Assembly (NCBI GenBank): GCA_019636625.1
Contig: JAHBXE010000004.1
Location: 124,001 to 188,000 of the forward strand
Source of the DNA: Phycisphaeraceae bacterium
GTDB lineage: Bacteria; Planctomycetota; Phycisphaerae; Phycisphaerales; UBA1924
Direction of reading: 5' to 3'
Length of the DNA stretch: 64,000 nt
Both the position numbers and the translations under genes were made by a program. Of the stretch, positions 31,217-39,329 are shown piece by piece. The notes under the pieces were generated by a model. That model was not told where the DNA came from. It searched no databases and was given only the letters and a program-made list of their open reading frames with translations. Within the stretch, counting starts at the first letter, position 1. Every line of letters begins with the position of its first letter.

Positions 31217-31549
31217 ATGGCGGCCATGTCGGACCGCATGGCGAGTCTTCAGGATCTACGGCGTTGGCGCGTTCGTCCGGAACGGGGGACGGATCTGGCC
31301 GCGGAAATTGCTTCGCAGGTTCGTCAACTGGGGGCTCGGCAGAGGCAGGGGGGGCGGGCGTGCGCGGCGTGGGAGGCCGCGGCCCCGGCGGTTCTGCGAG
31401 CATCCTGTGAAGTGAAGGGGACGGGGTCGGGGGTGTTGACGGTTCGAGCGGGGAGCGCGGGGGTTCGGTTCCAACTGGACCGCTGGCTGAAGGGTGGGGG
31501 CGAAGCTCTGTTAAGAAGTGGGGGGGTGACGCGGGTGAAACTGGTCTAG
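31217..31549 (+). CDS. DUF721 (DciA-like) protein
   Basis: 110 residues. The middle and C-terminus fit the DUF721/DciA pattern: a start helix (DLAAEIASQVRQL), then AWEAAAPAVLRASCEVKG and GVLTVRAGSAGVRFQLDRWLKGG. Proteins of this group include DciA, which helps load the replicative helicase; the sequence is divergent, so the role is uncertain. CGGAG sits nine bases before ATG 31217. ATG 31226 and 31238 are other possible starts. It is divergent from the ABC gene by 28 bases. Confidence 0.6.
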   Translation: MAAMSDRMASLQDLRRWRVRPERGTDLAAEIASQVRQLGARQRQGGRACAAWEAAAPAVLRASCEVKGTGSGVLTVRAGSAGVRFQLDRWLKGGGEALLRSGGVTRVKLV

Positions 31550-31737
31550 CTGCGGCGGGTTTCGGCGGCGGCCGGTGGTTGGGGCTTGGCCCAGCGGTCA
31601 ACGGTGATGTAGCCAAGGCTCATGGCGAGCACGAGCAGGGCGCCCGTGAGCGCGGGCGGGGCGGGGGCTGGGATGTCGAACCAGCGACAGGCGGCGCCGA
31701 CGAGGAACGCGACGAGGAAGCCGATGGCGAGTTTCAT
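31546..31737 (-). CDS. XapX domain small membrane protein
   Basis: 63 residues with two hydrophobic helices. It matches the XapX pattern: KLAIGFLVAFLVGAACRWF, then DIPAPAPPALTGALLVLAMS and LGYITVDRW. The PAPPAxxGxxG loop between helices is characteristic. The function is unknown. ATG 31737 is the first start that keeps the helix at the N-terminus. Its stop shares the CTAG tetranucleotide with the stop of the DUF721 gene on the opposite strand. Confidence 0.75.
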   Translation of the reverse strand: MKLAIGFLVAFLVGAACRWFDIPAPAPPALTGALLVLAMSLGYITVDRWAKPQPPAAAETRRS

Positions 31738-31786
31738 GCCAGATGGTACTCGCGGGGTCCGGTACGATCGGGCCCAGGAGCGAAGC

Positions 31787-32998
31787 ATGGCGGATCTACC
31801 CAAGGGGAATGCGGCGATAGGTCAATCGGGCGGGCCGACGGCTGTGATCAACCAGTCGCTGGTGGCGTGCGCGTTGGCGCTGAAGAAGCTGCCGCGGGTC
31901 AAGAAGGTGCTGGGGATGCGGCACGGGGTGAACGGGCTGGTGAAGGACCAGATCGTGGACCTTGGCCGCGTGCGGGAGGCGCACCTGCGGGAGGTGGCGG
32001 CGACGCCGAGCGCGGCCCTGGGCTCGAGCCGGGACAAGCCGGACCGGGCGTACTGCGAGCAGATCCTGGCCTCGTGCCGCAAGCACGAAATCCGGTACTT
32101 CTTCTACATCGGGGGGAACGACTCCTCGGATACGTGCCGGATCGTGAACGAACTGGCGCGGGGGAGCGGGTACGAGCTGCGGTGTTTCCACATACCCAAA
32201 ACCGTGGATAACGACCTGATGCTCAGCGACCACACGCCGGGGTTTCCGTCGGCGGCGAGGTTCCTGGCGCTGGCGTTCATGTCGGACTCGCTGGACAACG
32301 CGAGTTTGCCGGGGGTGAAGATCAACGTGGTGATGGGACGGCACGCGGGGTTCCTGACGGGGGCGGCGGCGCTGGCGCGGGGCGAGGGGAAGGATGCGGA
32401 CCGGAACGGGCCGCATCTCATCTATGTGCCGGAGGTGCCGTTTGATTCGCAGCGGTTTGTCGAGGATGTGGAGCGTGTGTACGCGAGGCTGGGGCGGTGC
32501 CAAGTGGCCGTGAGCGAGGGCGTGCAGAACGCGGCGGGTGCGCCGATCGCGACGACGCTGGTGGAGGGGCTGGACCGGGATGCGCATGGGAACGTGCAGC
32601 TGTCGGGCGTGGCGGCGCTGGGCGATGCGCTGGCGGACCTGGTGAAGAAGAACGTGAAAGTGGGGGGGCGGGCGATCCGCGTGCGGGCGGACACGTTCGG
32701 GTACCTGCAGCGGTGCTGGCCGGATCCATCGCCGGTGGATGCGAAGGAGGCGAGGCAGGTGGCGACGTTTGCGGTCCGGATGGCGGCGAGGGGAGAGCTG
32801 TCGGGGTCCGTCGCGATCGTGCGGACGCGGAACAAGCCCTACGTGAGCGCGATGAAGCAGATCGAACTGTCGGACGTGGCGGGGAAGACGCGGCACATGC
32901 CCGGGGAGTTCCTGGATGGGCACAACAACGTGAGCCGGTCGTTTGTCACGTACTGCCGGCCCCTGGTGGGGCGGTTGCCGGTGATGGCGAGGCTATAG
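31787..32998 (+). CDS. 6-Phosphofructokinase, diphosphate-dependent signature
   Basis: 403 residues. It phosphorylates fructose 6-phosphate in glycolysis. The start is GQSGGPTAVINQSL, and the donor-site block is FYIGGNDSSDT followed by PKTVDNDL. In this family Asp at the GGxD position and Lys before TxDND are the marks of pyrophosphate rather than ATP use, so I predict a PPi-dependent, reversible enzyme. The fructose-6-phosphate-binding block MGRHAGFLT is present. A CAGGAG ribosome site precedes ATG 31787. Another phosphofructokinase with an ATP-type site lies at 38.2 kb. The first prepilin/MauE cassette follows directly. Confidence 0.9.
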   Translation: MADLPKGNAAIGQSGGPTAVINQSLVACALALKKLPRVKKVLGMRHGVNGLVKDQIVDLGRVREAHLREVAATPSAALGSSRDKPDRAYCEQILASCRKHEIRYFFYIGGNDSSDTCRIVNELARGSGYELRCFHIPKTVDNDLMLSDHTPGFPSAARFLALAFMSDSLDNASLPGVKINVVMGRHAGFLTGAAALARGEGKDADRNGPHLIYVPEVPFDSQRFVEDVERVYARLGRCQVAVSEGVQNAAGAPIATTLVEGLDRDAHGNVQLSGVAALGDALADLVKKNVKVGGRAIRVRADTFGYLQRCWPDPSPVDAKEARQVATFAVRMAARGELSGSVAIVRTRNKPYVSAMKQIELSDVAGKTRHMPGEFLDGHNNVSRSFVTYCRPLVGRLPVMARL

Positions 32999-33057
32999 AG
33001 TGGAGAGCGAGAGCTGGTCCCTCATCTTCATGGAAAGGTGAAAACTGGGAAGTGGGC

Positions 33058-33088
33058 TTGACAAGGGGGGGGTGTCATGTCGTATCTT
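33058..33088 (+). promoter_or_regulatory. Cassette A promoter with poly-G spacer
   Basis: TTGACA (33058-33063) and TATCTT (33083-33088) are separated by 19 bases that include eight consecutive G (33065-33072). The -10 box ends eight bases before ATG 33097. Loss of one or two G would bring the spacing to the 17-18 base optimum. TGACA and TGTCA flank the G tract as an inverted pair. Confidence 0.5.
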
Positions 33089-33096
33089 GATGGGGT

Positions 33097-33879
33097 ATGC
33101 GTGGCGTACCGGCACACGAAGTTGATTCGAGCGGTGCAGTGGTGAGCCGCGGACTCGGTCCCGCGAGGCGGCCGCTGGGAAGGGAGTTGGGATCGGCGTC
33201 CTGCGAGTGCTATGGCGGGAGAGGTTGCCGCGCGTTTTCTCTTCTTGAGCTGATGGTTGTGATGGGGGTATTGAGTTTGATGGTGGGGCTGCTTTTGCCC
33301 GCGGTCGGGGCGGCGGTTGAGAGGTCTCGCACGACGGCTGACAGTGCTGTGCTCCGGCAGAACGTGATGGCGGTGAATGCATACTGCCGCGATCATCGGG
33401 GGGTGTACCCCCTCTCGCGACCTCTGGCGTTTCACGCTGCCCCGGCGTGGTATGAGGCGGTGACAGCGAGCGGCCACGTTGGGCAAGCGTCGGAGTGCGA
33501 CCCGAGGGAGTTCAAGCGAAGCGGGCAGGTTCGGTTCACGCTATCGGTGTGCATGGTGTACACGCCGGAGAGAATGCGGGAGGGGTTTACGGTCCCAGTG
33601 GACCAGGCGGTATCCGTCGCCGTGGGAGAACACCAAGTCGTGTACCCATCGGCCAAAGGGCTCATGCACCGGGCTTGGGATCGCCATCGGCAGGTTGAGC
33701 ACGGCGGGGTTTACTTCTGTTGCACGATGCGAGTGCCGTCACCGGTCGCCATGGCGGACGGAAGTGTGGAAGTGGCGGACTTTCGGAGGTACCACGGGAG
33801 CAACCCGGTGGTGACCCTGGACCTTGTCGGGAGCCCGATCTGGTCAACATGGGGCGGGTACAGGGCACGAGACAAGTGA
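33097..33879 (+). CDS. Prepilin-like protein, cassette A
   Basis: 260 residues. The type IV pilin/pseudopilin signature is RAFSLLELMVVMGVLSLMVG, with Glu at +5; the residue before the cleavage Phe is Ala instead of the usual Gly. The leader is unusually long (46 residues) and Cys-rich. The rest contains VVYPSAKGLMHRA and CCTMRVPSPVAMADGSVEV, motifs shared with the prepilin-like protein at 39.3-40.1 kb. I kept ATG 33097 because a -10 box lies eight bases upstream; later starts (GTG 33142, TTG) are possible. It is the first gene of a four-gene cassette. Confidence 0.75.
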   Translation: MRGVPAHEVDSSGAVVSRGLGPARRPLGRELGSASCECYGGRGCRAFSLLELMVVMGVLSLMVGLLLPAVGAAVERSRTTADSAVLRQNVMAVNAYCRDHRGVYPLSRPLAFHAAPAWYEAVTASGHVGQASECDPREFKRSGQVRFTLSVCMVYTPERMREGFTVPVDQAVSVAVGEHQVVYPSAKGLMHRAWDRHRQVEHGGVYFCCTMRVPSPVAMADGSVEVADFRRYHGSNPVVTLDLVGSPIWSTWGGYRARDK

Positions 33880-33895
33880 ACAAAGGAGTTATGCC

Positions 33896-34357
33896 GTGAG
33901 CACAAAACGGGGATGGAGCTACGCTGTGTCGGTGGGGACGTGTCTGGCTGTGGCCGCGTTGGCAACGGCAGAGAGCGTCGTTGTGTGCTGCAAGTATCTG
34001 TACACGTGGCCATCGGATCCGGCGCTGCAGGGGCCGGAAGGCCCGTGCAGCGGCACGGTTGCCTACGTGTGTGAAGATGGGTCGACTTCCGCGGGATATA
34101 CAGATCCGTTGAGACTGTTTCATGGTCAGACGCTTCGATACGCCAGGTGCTATCTGTACAACCTCGGCGCCGGGCAGTCATTCGTTCGGACTTCGTGTGA
34201 AGCCCCGCCGGCGGGCGCCTTGTTAGTGGGCAGCCTCGGAAACGGCATGTGCTGCTACATCGTCGGGCCAACCAAACCGGTCCCGATGTTGTCGTTGCGG
34301 ACCTTTCAGTTGGCGGACTGTGCGGGGGCGTGCAACGATCCATCGAGTCAGGACTGA
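33896..34357 (+). CDS. Secreted ten-cysteine protein, cassette A
   Basis: 153 residues. A signal peptide (GWSYAVSVGTCLAVAALATA) is followed by a mature part with ten cysteines, including two CC pairs (VVCCKY, GMCCYI) and DCAGAC near the end. An even number of cysteines in an exported protein suggests five disulfides. GTG 33896 is the start, with AAAGGAG eight bases upstream. I recognise no family. It is followed two bases later by the membrane-anchored gene and then by a MauE-type protein, which in other systems supports disulfide formation. Confidence 0.75.
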   Translation: MSTKRGWSYAVSVGTCLAVAALATAESVVVCCKYLYTWPSDPALQGPEGPCSGTVAYVCEDGSTSAGYTDPLRLFHGQTLRYARCYLYNLGAGQSFVRTSCEAPPAGALLVGSLGNGMCCYIVGPTKPVPMLSLRTFQLADCAGACNDPSSQD

Positions 34358-34359
34358 GC

Positions 34360-35250
34360 ATGAGTCGCAGCATCCACTGCGCGGTGGCGGTCGGGGCTGC
34401 CTTGTGCTCATCACGGGAAGCGATGGCGCAGACGGATTCGTTGAACGTTTTCCTCGATCGCTATGTGCCGCGGCAGGGCGTGGTAGAAGCAACCTACCTT
34501 GCCAAACCCGGGTTCGCGGGAGAAATGCAGTTTGGGTTTGATGCGGCGACAGGGGCGTGGTACGAGGTGTCGCATCTTGGCGCTACACTGCGTCGAGCCA
34601 ATGGGGAGATTCTGGAGGGAGACCCCTACCCGGGGATGCTCAAGCCCTCGAAGCGGATAAAGGCATTCAGCGCGGATATTGCCGTGATGGAGTGGTGTCC
34701 CCCTTGCTTCTTGCGGCTGGTGGCGTTGGGGAATGTACCGGTCGACAACGTAGAGGCGCTCCCCGAGGGGGGGTACCGGTTCAGAATTCGATCCGATCAG
34801 GCCCTGCCCGATGTCCCCGCGCTCGTCAACGAAGTTGATGCTTCCGGCGTGTTGCGCCGCGTCGCGCGGGATGACCCGGCTGATCCACGCGAGGCAAACG
34901 TTGTGTACAGCGAGAAGTCTCCCGCAGGATTCCTGCTCCGGGCGGAGACGGCAGGCAGGAACCTGGCGACGGCGAGTGTTCACGAGGGGGGCGTCCGGGA
35001 CTTTGAATCTGTGGCGCGAGTCGAGTCGCTGGCGGCGCAATCGCGGGTCAATACAGCGAGAACGCTCGCCGCGATGTCGGGCGGGTCATTGGTGGGGACG
35101 AATCCGGCGGACGGGGCGGTCGAGGGAACACCATCGGTGCCGGCTGCATCGCCGCCGCTTTCCGGGTACCGGTGGCCGCTTGTCGTGCTTGGCGTTGTGC
35201 TGATAGCGGCCGCGGTGGTGTACCGAGTTCGAGGACGAGGGCAACTGTGA
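34360..35250 (+). CDS. Secreted, C-terminally anchored protein, cassette A
   Basis: 296 residues. There is an N-terminal signal peptide (SIHCAVAVGAALCSSREAMAQ) and a C-terminal membrane helix (WPLVVLGVVLIAAAVVYRV) followed by a basic tail. The extracytoplasmic part begins LNVFLDRYV and contains MEWCPPCFLRL, a CxxC resembling a thioredoxin site but without an evident thioredoxin fold around it. The pattern VLRRVARDDPADPREANVVYS resembles part of the cassette B counterpart (LARIELGDPGGPRTEYEVLS). It overlaps the next gene by four bases (GTGA). No named family was recognised. Confidence 0.72.
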   Translation: MSRSIHCAVAVGAALCSSREAMAQTDSLNVFLDRYVPRQGVVEATYLAKPGFAGEMQFGFDAATGAWYEVSHLGATLRRANGEILEGDPYPGMLKPSKRIKAFSADIAVMEWCPPCFLRLVALGNVPVDNVEALPEGGYRFRIRSDQALPDVPALVNEVDASGVLRRVARDDPADPREANVVYSEKSPAGFLLRAETAGRNLATASVHEGGVRDFESVARVESLAAQSRVNTARTLAAMSGGSLVGTNPADGAVEGTPSVPAASPPLSGYRWPLVVLGVVLIAAAVVYRVRGRGQL

Positions 35251-35714
35251 AGCGGGTAAAGCGATGGACGGCCGACTTGGTGATCCTCGCGGTGTCAAGC
35301 GTTCTGGTGGTTTCGGGGGTGAGCAAGGCGTTGGATGCAACGGGGTTCGCCGCCACGCTCGCTTCGCACGGGCGTGTTCCGGCAAGCCTATCGCGACAAG
35401 CCGCCATTGGGGTGATGGCGATGGAGCTGGCGTGCGGGATGGCGGCGATCGCGCTGCTTCCCGCGAGGTCTCGATTGACGCGAGCAGCCGTGGTCCTGCT
35501 GGCCGCGATGTACGCTGCCATTGGCGGCTACGCCACGTTGATGACCGTGTTTCCTCCGGCGAGGCCGGTCGGGTGCGGTTGCTTCTGGGGAGCGTCGCCC
35601 TCGGCGGATTGGAGCATCATCGCGATTCGCAACGCCGGTGTTGCCGCGGTGGTGCTCCTCGCGGTTCGCTGGATGTCGAGCGGGCGAACCGATCAACGCG
35701 CGGCGTGCGCGTAG
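35247..35714 (+). CDS. MauE/DoxX-type redox-associated membrane protein, cassette A
   Basis: 155 residues with four predicted membrane helices. The MauE pattern is clear: LVVSGVSKALDATGFAATLASHG, a central ELACGMAAIALL helix, the PVGCGCFWG cysteine motif and the IRNAGVAAVVLLAV final helix. MauE is known from methylamine dehydrogenase maturation, where it helps form disulfides in the small subunit. GTG 35247 overlaps the preceding stop. Its last 22 bases overlap the convergent hypothetical gene. I infer a role in folding the ten-cysteine protein. Confidence 0.82.
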   Translation: MKRVKRWTADLVILAVSSVLVVSGVSKALDATGFAATLASHGRVPASLSRQAAIGVMAMELACGMAAIALLPARSRLTRAAVVLLAAMYAAIGGYATLMTVFPPARPVGCGCFWGASPSADWSIIAIRNAGVAAVVLLAVRWMSSGRTDQRAACA

Positions 35715-36334
35715 ACACGGGGCGCGCTGGTGAACTCGACTGTTGAGTTGGACGAGAGCCCGCCGAAGGCGTTGCGGAGCGCGGGCCGCGTGACGGCAAC
35801 GGTGGAGACGGGCGACGGATCGGCGGTCTGGTCCTTGGCCGGTTCGGCGAGGTCTGAGGGCTGCTCGGCGTGCTGGCCGGGGCGTCGGACGGCGATGATG
35901 GGCGGGTCCTTCCTTTCAGGGAGAATGGAAGGCTTGCGGCCTTGCTTGCCCGTGGGAGACGCCGCCGAAGGCCTGGCGCTGGGTTTGGATGGCGGCTTGG
36001 CGCGCGAAGGCGATGCCTGGGCCACGGTTTGGCGGTCGCCATTGAACGTGGCAACGGAGCCGCCGGCACCGGAGCTCGACTTGCTGGTGAAGGTGGCGAC
36101 CTTGGCGGCGCCGCTGGAACGCGAGGGTCCCGTTGCCTTGTTGGTGATGGTGGCGACGGTGGACTTCCCGGACCCGGCGGGAACCACGCGTATGGGGCTG
36201 GTGGACTTGGGCACGACACGGTCCTGGGCGGCGCGGGCCTGCTGGGCCATGGCGCGATGCGCATGGCCGCAGGCGAGAATGAGCGCCACGGTGGCCAGGC
36301 AAAGTGTGCGTACGGTCAGGCGGCTGTCGGCCAT
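35693..36334 (-). CDS. Low-complexity secreted protein with ATF-like repeats
   Basis: 213 residues. A signal peptide (LCLATVALILACGHAHRAMA) precedes a Ser/Thr/Pro/Lys-rich mature part without a recognised domain. Three imperfect repeats occur: STVATITNKATG, AKVATFTSKSSSG and GSVATFNGDR. The rest is proline-rich (SRAKPPSKPSARPS). It may be a disordered surface or cell-wall-associated protein. It overlaps the cassette A MauE gene tail to tail by 22 bases. Function unknown. Confidence 0.6.
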   Translation of the reverse strand: MADSRLTVRTLCLATVALILACGHAHRAMAQQARAAQDRVVPKSTSPIRVVPAGSGKSTVATITNKATGPSRSSGAAKVATFTSKSSSGAGGSVATFNGDRQTVAQASPSRAKPPSKPSARPSAASPTGKQGRKPSILPERKDPPIIAVRRPGQHAEQPSDLAEPAKDQTADPSPVSTVAVTRPALRNAFGGLSSNSTVEFTSAPRVYAHAAR

Positions 36335-36534
36335 GATCCCTTCCTGCCCCTCCGGGGCGAGCCTCCGTGTGAACCATCGAATTGCTGTGGGGGTCCCGCC
36401 CGGCGCGGCGGCGAAGAGGTGGCGTCGATGGGTGGCGCAGTGCAGTTGATCGGGTTGTACGGCCGCACCGGAGACGATGACGTCGGATAACGCGGCGGTG
36501 CAACGCCACTGGATTGGCTTCGCGACGACGGGAG

Positions 36535-37734
36535 TTATCGTGACGCGGGGTCGCGTGCGAGGGGCACGTGCTCGACGATGTGGAGGCCGAAGGCTTCGAG
36601 GCCCGGGACATCCTTGCGGGAATCGGTGAGGAGACGGAGCTTGCTCAGGCCCAGATCGCGGAGGATCTGGCAGCCGATGCCGAAGTCTCGCTGCATGCCG
36701 CCCGGCGCGGCGGATGAAAAGTCCGGGCGGTCGTGATCGGTGTGACGGCGGATCTGGAGGAGGCGGCTTTCGAGTTCGGTGCGTCCGGGGGCATCCTCGG
36801 AACGGAGGTACACGACGGCGCCGCGCCCCGCGGCTTGGATGGCGTCCATCGCGGCGTGGAGGGTGTCGCCGGTGGCGCCGGCGGGGGAGGAGTCGAGGTC
36901 GCCGAAGATGTCGCCCAGGAGGTTGCGGCGGTGCATGCGCACGAGGGTGGGTTCGTGCTGTTCACGGGCGTGCCCGGAGGGGTCGAGTTCGCCGACGCCG
37001 CCGACGGTGAGAGCGATGTGCGGCTGGGCGTCGACGATGCTCTCGTAGGCGATGAGGTTGAACGTGCCGCGGCGGGTGCGGATGGGAGTCCCGGAAGTGG
37101 GGGGGATTCGGCGGATGAGGGATTCACGGGCGAGGCGGTGCTCGATGATCTGGGCGATGGAGCAGAGCTTGAGGTTGTGCTTGCGTGCGATGTCGAGGAG
37201 GTCGGGGAGGCGGGCCATTTCGCCGTCGTCGCGCATGATCTCGATGATGGCGGCGGCGGGGTACAGGCCGGCGAGGCGGCAGAGGTCGATGGAGCCTTCG
37301 GTCTGTCCGGCGCGAACGAGGACGCCGCCGTCGCGCGCGCGGAGGGGGTTGATGTGGCCGGGGCGGACGAAGTCGTCGGCGCGGGTGGAGGGGTCGATGG
37401 CCATCTTGATGCACCTGGCACGCTCGCGGGCGGAGACGCCGGTGGTGAAGCCGTGGCGCGGGTGGCCGTCGATGGAGACGGTGAAGGCGGTGCCGCGGAC
37501 GGTGGTGTTGACAGCGGACTGGGGGTGGAGGTCGAGGCGTTCGCAGTCGGCGCTGGTGAGGGAGAGGCAGAGGTAGCCCCGGGCGATGGAGAGCATGAAG
37601 GTGATGGCTTCGGGGGTGATGTGCTGGGCGGGGAGGATGAGGTCGCCCTCGTTCTCGCGGTTCTCATCGTCGGTGAGAATGACCATGCGGCCGGCGCGGA
37701 GATCGTCGAGGATTTCGGGGAGGGGGGAGAACAT
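36535..37734 (-). CDS. ribBA: Bifunctional-type RibBA, cyclohydrolase domain degenerate
   Basis: 399 residues. The N-terminal 200 residues are a complete 3,4-dihydroxy-2-butanone-4-phosphate synthase (riboflavin pathway): DDENRENEGDLI, GHPRHGFTTGVSARER and GHINPLRARDGGVL. The C-terminal half has GTP cyclohydrolase II folding features (TLVRMHRRNLLGDIFG, DFGIGCQILRDLGLSKLRLLT) but lacks the C-x10-C-x-C zinc ligands: the expected cysteines are replaced in RRNLLGD and DLDSS. I infer that only the RibB reaction is active. A GGGAGGGGGGAG ribosome site precedes the ATG. Confidence 0.9.
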   Translation of the reverse strand: MFSPLPEILDDLRAGRMVILTDDENRENEGDLILPAQHITPEAITFMLSIARGYLCLSLTSADCERLDLHPQSAVNTTVRGTAFTVSIDGHPRHGFTTGVSARERARCIKMAIDPSTRADDFVRPGHINPLRARDGGVLVRAGQTEGSIDLCRLAGLYPAAAIIEIMRDDGEMARLPDLLDIARKHNLKLCSIAQIIEHRLARESLIRRIPPTSGTPIRTRRGTFNLIAYESIVDAQPHIALTVGGVGELDPSGHAREQHEPTLVRMHRRNLLGDIFGDLDSSPAGATGDTLHAAMDAIQAAGRGAVVYLRSEDAPGRTELESRLLQIRRHTDHDRPDFSSAAPGGMQRDFGIGCQILRDLGLSKLRLLTDSRKDVPGLEAFGLHIVEHVPLARDPASR

Positions 37735-37804
37735 GGTTGGTGGCGGGGATTATTGAAGGGGTGGAGGTGTCGGGGCCGACCTGTACGGAAACGGGAGGCT
37801 TCGC

Positions 37805-38152
37805 ATGGCTCGATACACGGATGTACTGGCAGGATGTGTCGTCGGCGGAGCGCTGGTGGCGGTGGGGATGGTGCTGGCGTCGCGGGGGCATGGTGCGGAG
37901 GAACTGCACATCACCATGCTGAAGGACAACACGGCCGCGATGGTGTGGGCGGTGGATCGTGAGACGGGCAAAGCCCGGTTTGTGTCGCTCAACACGATGT
38001 CGCCGGAAGCGATCCGGATGGTGACGCGGGAGCAGGCGAGGCAAGCGGGTGAACTGCTGGCGAGCGGGTTCGCTCAAGCAGCGATCGAGGATGTGTTCGC
38101 AGGTCTGGGCGAGGGAGCGGCGCGGGTGCCGCCGAAGCCGACGCCGCGCTGA
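37805..38152 (+). CDS. Hypothetical protein with N-terminal membrane helix
   Basis: 115 residues. An N-terminal helix (VLAGCVVGGALVAVGMVLA) is followed by a short soluble part (ELHITMLKDNTAAMVWAVDRE, GKARFVSLNTMSPEAIRM) ending in a proline-rich tail. It resembles the small helper proteins often found next to enzymes but fits no family I can name. It starts 70 bases from the divergent ribBA gene and ends 14 bases before phosphofructokinase. Confidence 0.6.
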   Translation: MARYTDVLAGCVVGGALVAVGMVLASRGHGAEELHITMLKDNTAAMVWAVDRETGKARFVSLNTMSPEAIRMVTREQARQAGELLASGFAQAAIEDVFAGLGEGAARVPPKPTPR

Positions 38153-38166
38153 CCTAGTGTTGGTCA

Positions 38167-39264
38167 ATGCAGACGATCAAGCGCATCGGTGTGCTCTCCG
38201 GCGGCGGGGATTGTCCGGGGATCAATGCTGTGATCCGGGCGGTGGTGCTGGACGCCGCGGCGAACGGGGTTGAGGTGGTGGGGCTGCTGGATGGGTTTGA
38301 CGGGCTGATCCGGGATCGGGTGCGGATGTTGTCGGCGGGGGATGTGGCGGGGATCTTGGCGGTGGGGGGGTCGATCCTGGGGTGTTCGAACAAGGCGAGT
38401 CCGTCGCGGGTGCCGGTGGGGAAGGATGCGGCGGGGAAGACGGTGTACGAGGATGGGCGGGGGCGGTGTCTGGACACGATCCATCGGCATGGGATCGAGG
38501 CCTTGGTTGTGATCGGCGGGGATGGGACTATGTCGTGCGCGCAGAGCCTGGTGGAGGTGGAGCCGGACCTGCGCTGCGTGGGGATTCCCAAGACGATTGA
38601 CAATGACATCCCGGGCACGGAGATGACCTTCGGGTTTCTCACCGCGGTGGAGACGGCGACGGAAGCGATCGACCGCGTGCAGACGACGGCGGCGAGCCAC
38701 TCGCGGGTGATCGTGGTGGAAGTGATGGGTCGGAACGCGGGGTGGCTGGCGCTGTTCTCGGGGATTGCATCGGGGTCGCACGTGATCCTGCTGCCGGAGA
38801 TCCCGTTTGACCCGGAGCAGGTGGGACGGGAGGTGGAGCGGACGTGCCGACGGGGCGGACATGCTGTTGTCTGCATCGCGGAGGGGGCGCGGCCGCGGGG
38901 CGGGGCGCCGGTGGCGACGATCGATCCGCGCCTTCCGGACCCGGTGCGGCTGGGGGGGATCGGGGCGGTGGTAGCGCGGCAGGTGGAAGAGCGGACGGGG
39001 ATCGAGTCACGGCACGTGGTGCTGGGGCATGTGCAGCGGGGCGGGGCGCCGATCGCGGCGGACCGGATCATCGCGACCCAGTTCGGGCAGCACGCGATGG
39101 AACTGGTCCGGTCCGGGCGGTGGCGGCGGATGGTGGCGAGGCAGAACTTCCAGATCACGGATGTGCCGATGGAGGTGGCAGCGTCGGGGCAGCGGCTGGT
39201 GCCGGTGGACCATGCGCTGATCAGGGCGGCGCGGGGCGTGGGGGTGGGGTTTGGGGACACATAG
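38167..39264 (+). CDS. pfkA: 6-Phosphofructokinase, ATP-type
   Basis: 365 residues. The glycolytic enzyme has an intact N-terminal GGGDCPGINAVIR block. The donor block is VIGGDGTMSC, where Gly follows GGD; this marks ATP use, in contrast to the GGND of the first enzyme. The lysine is in PKTIDNDIPG, and substrate blocks VEVMGRNAGWLAL and GHVQRGGAPIAADR are present. This combination is seen in group III ATP enzymes. It is followed by cassette B, just as the first enzyme is followed by cassette A. Transcription may run from the preceding small gene. Confidence 0.92.
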   Translation: MQTIKRIGVLSGGGDCPGINAVIRAVVLDAAANGVEVVGLLDGFDGLIRDRVRMLSAGDVAGILAVGGSILGCSNKASPSRVPVGKDAAGKTVYEDGRGRCLDTIHRHGIEALVVIGGDGTMSCAQSLVEVEPDLRCVGIPKTIDNDIPGTEMTFGFLTAVETATEAIDRVQTTAASHSRVIVVEVMGRNAGWLALFSGIASGSHVILLPEIPFDPEQVGREVERTCRRGGHAVVCIAEGARPRGGAPVATIDPRLPDPVRLGGIGAVVARQVEERTGIESRHVVLGHVQRGGAPIAADRIIATQFGQHAMELVRSGRWRRMVARQNFQITDVPMEVAASGQRLVPVDHALIRAARGVGVGFGDT

Positions 39265-39329
39265 GAGCTTCTCATCCCGTTTGGTGACGGTGTATCCTGT
39301 TCAACGATGCGGGGAGTCGTGATCGGAGG

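Noticed and set aside
34360..35250. Annotating the WCPPC protein as a thioredoxin
   Set aside because: Flanking strands and the cis-proline region of the thioredoxin fold are not visible.
38361..38370. Run of seven G in the second phosphofructokinase gene
   Set aside because: It is inside coding sequence and encodes glycines in a conserved stretch; the promoter tracts are longer and better placed.
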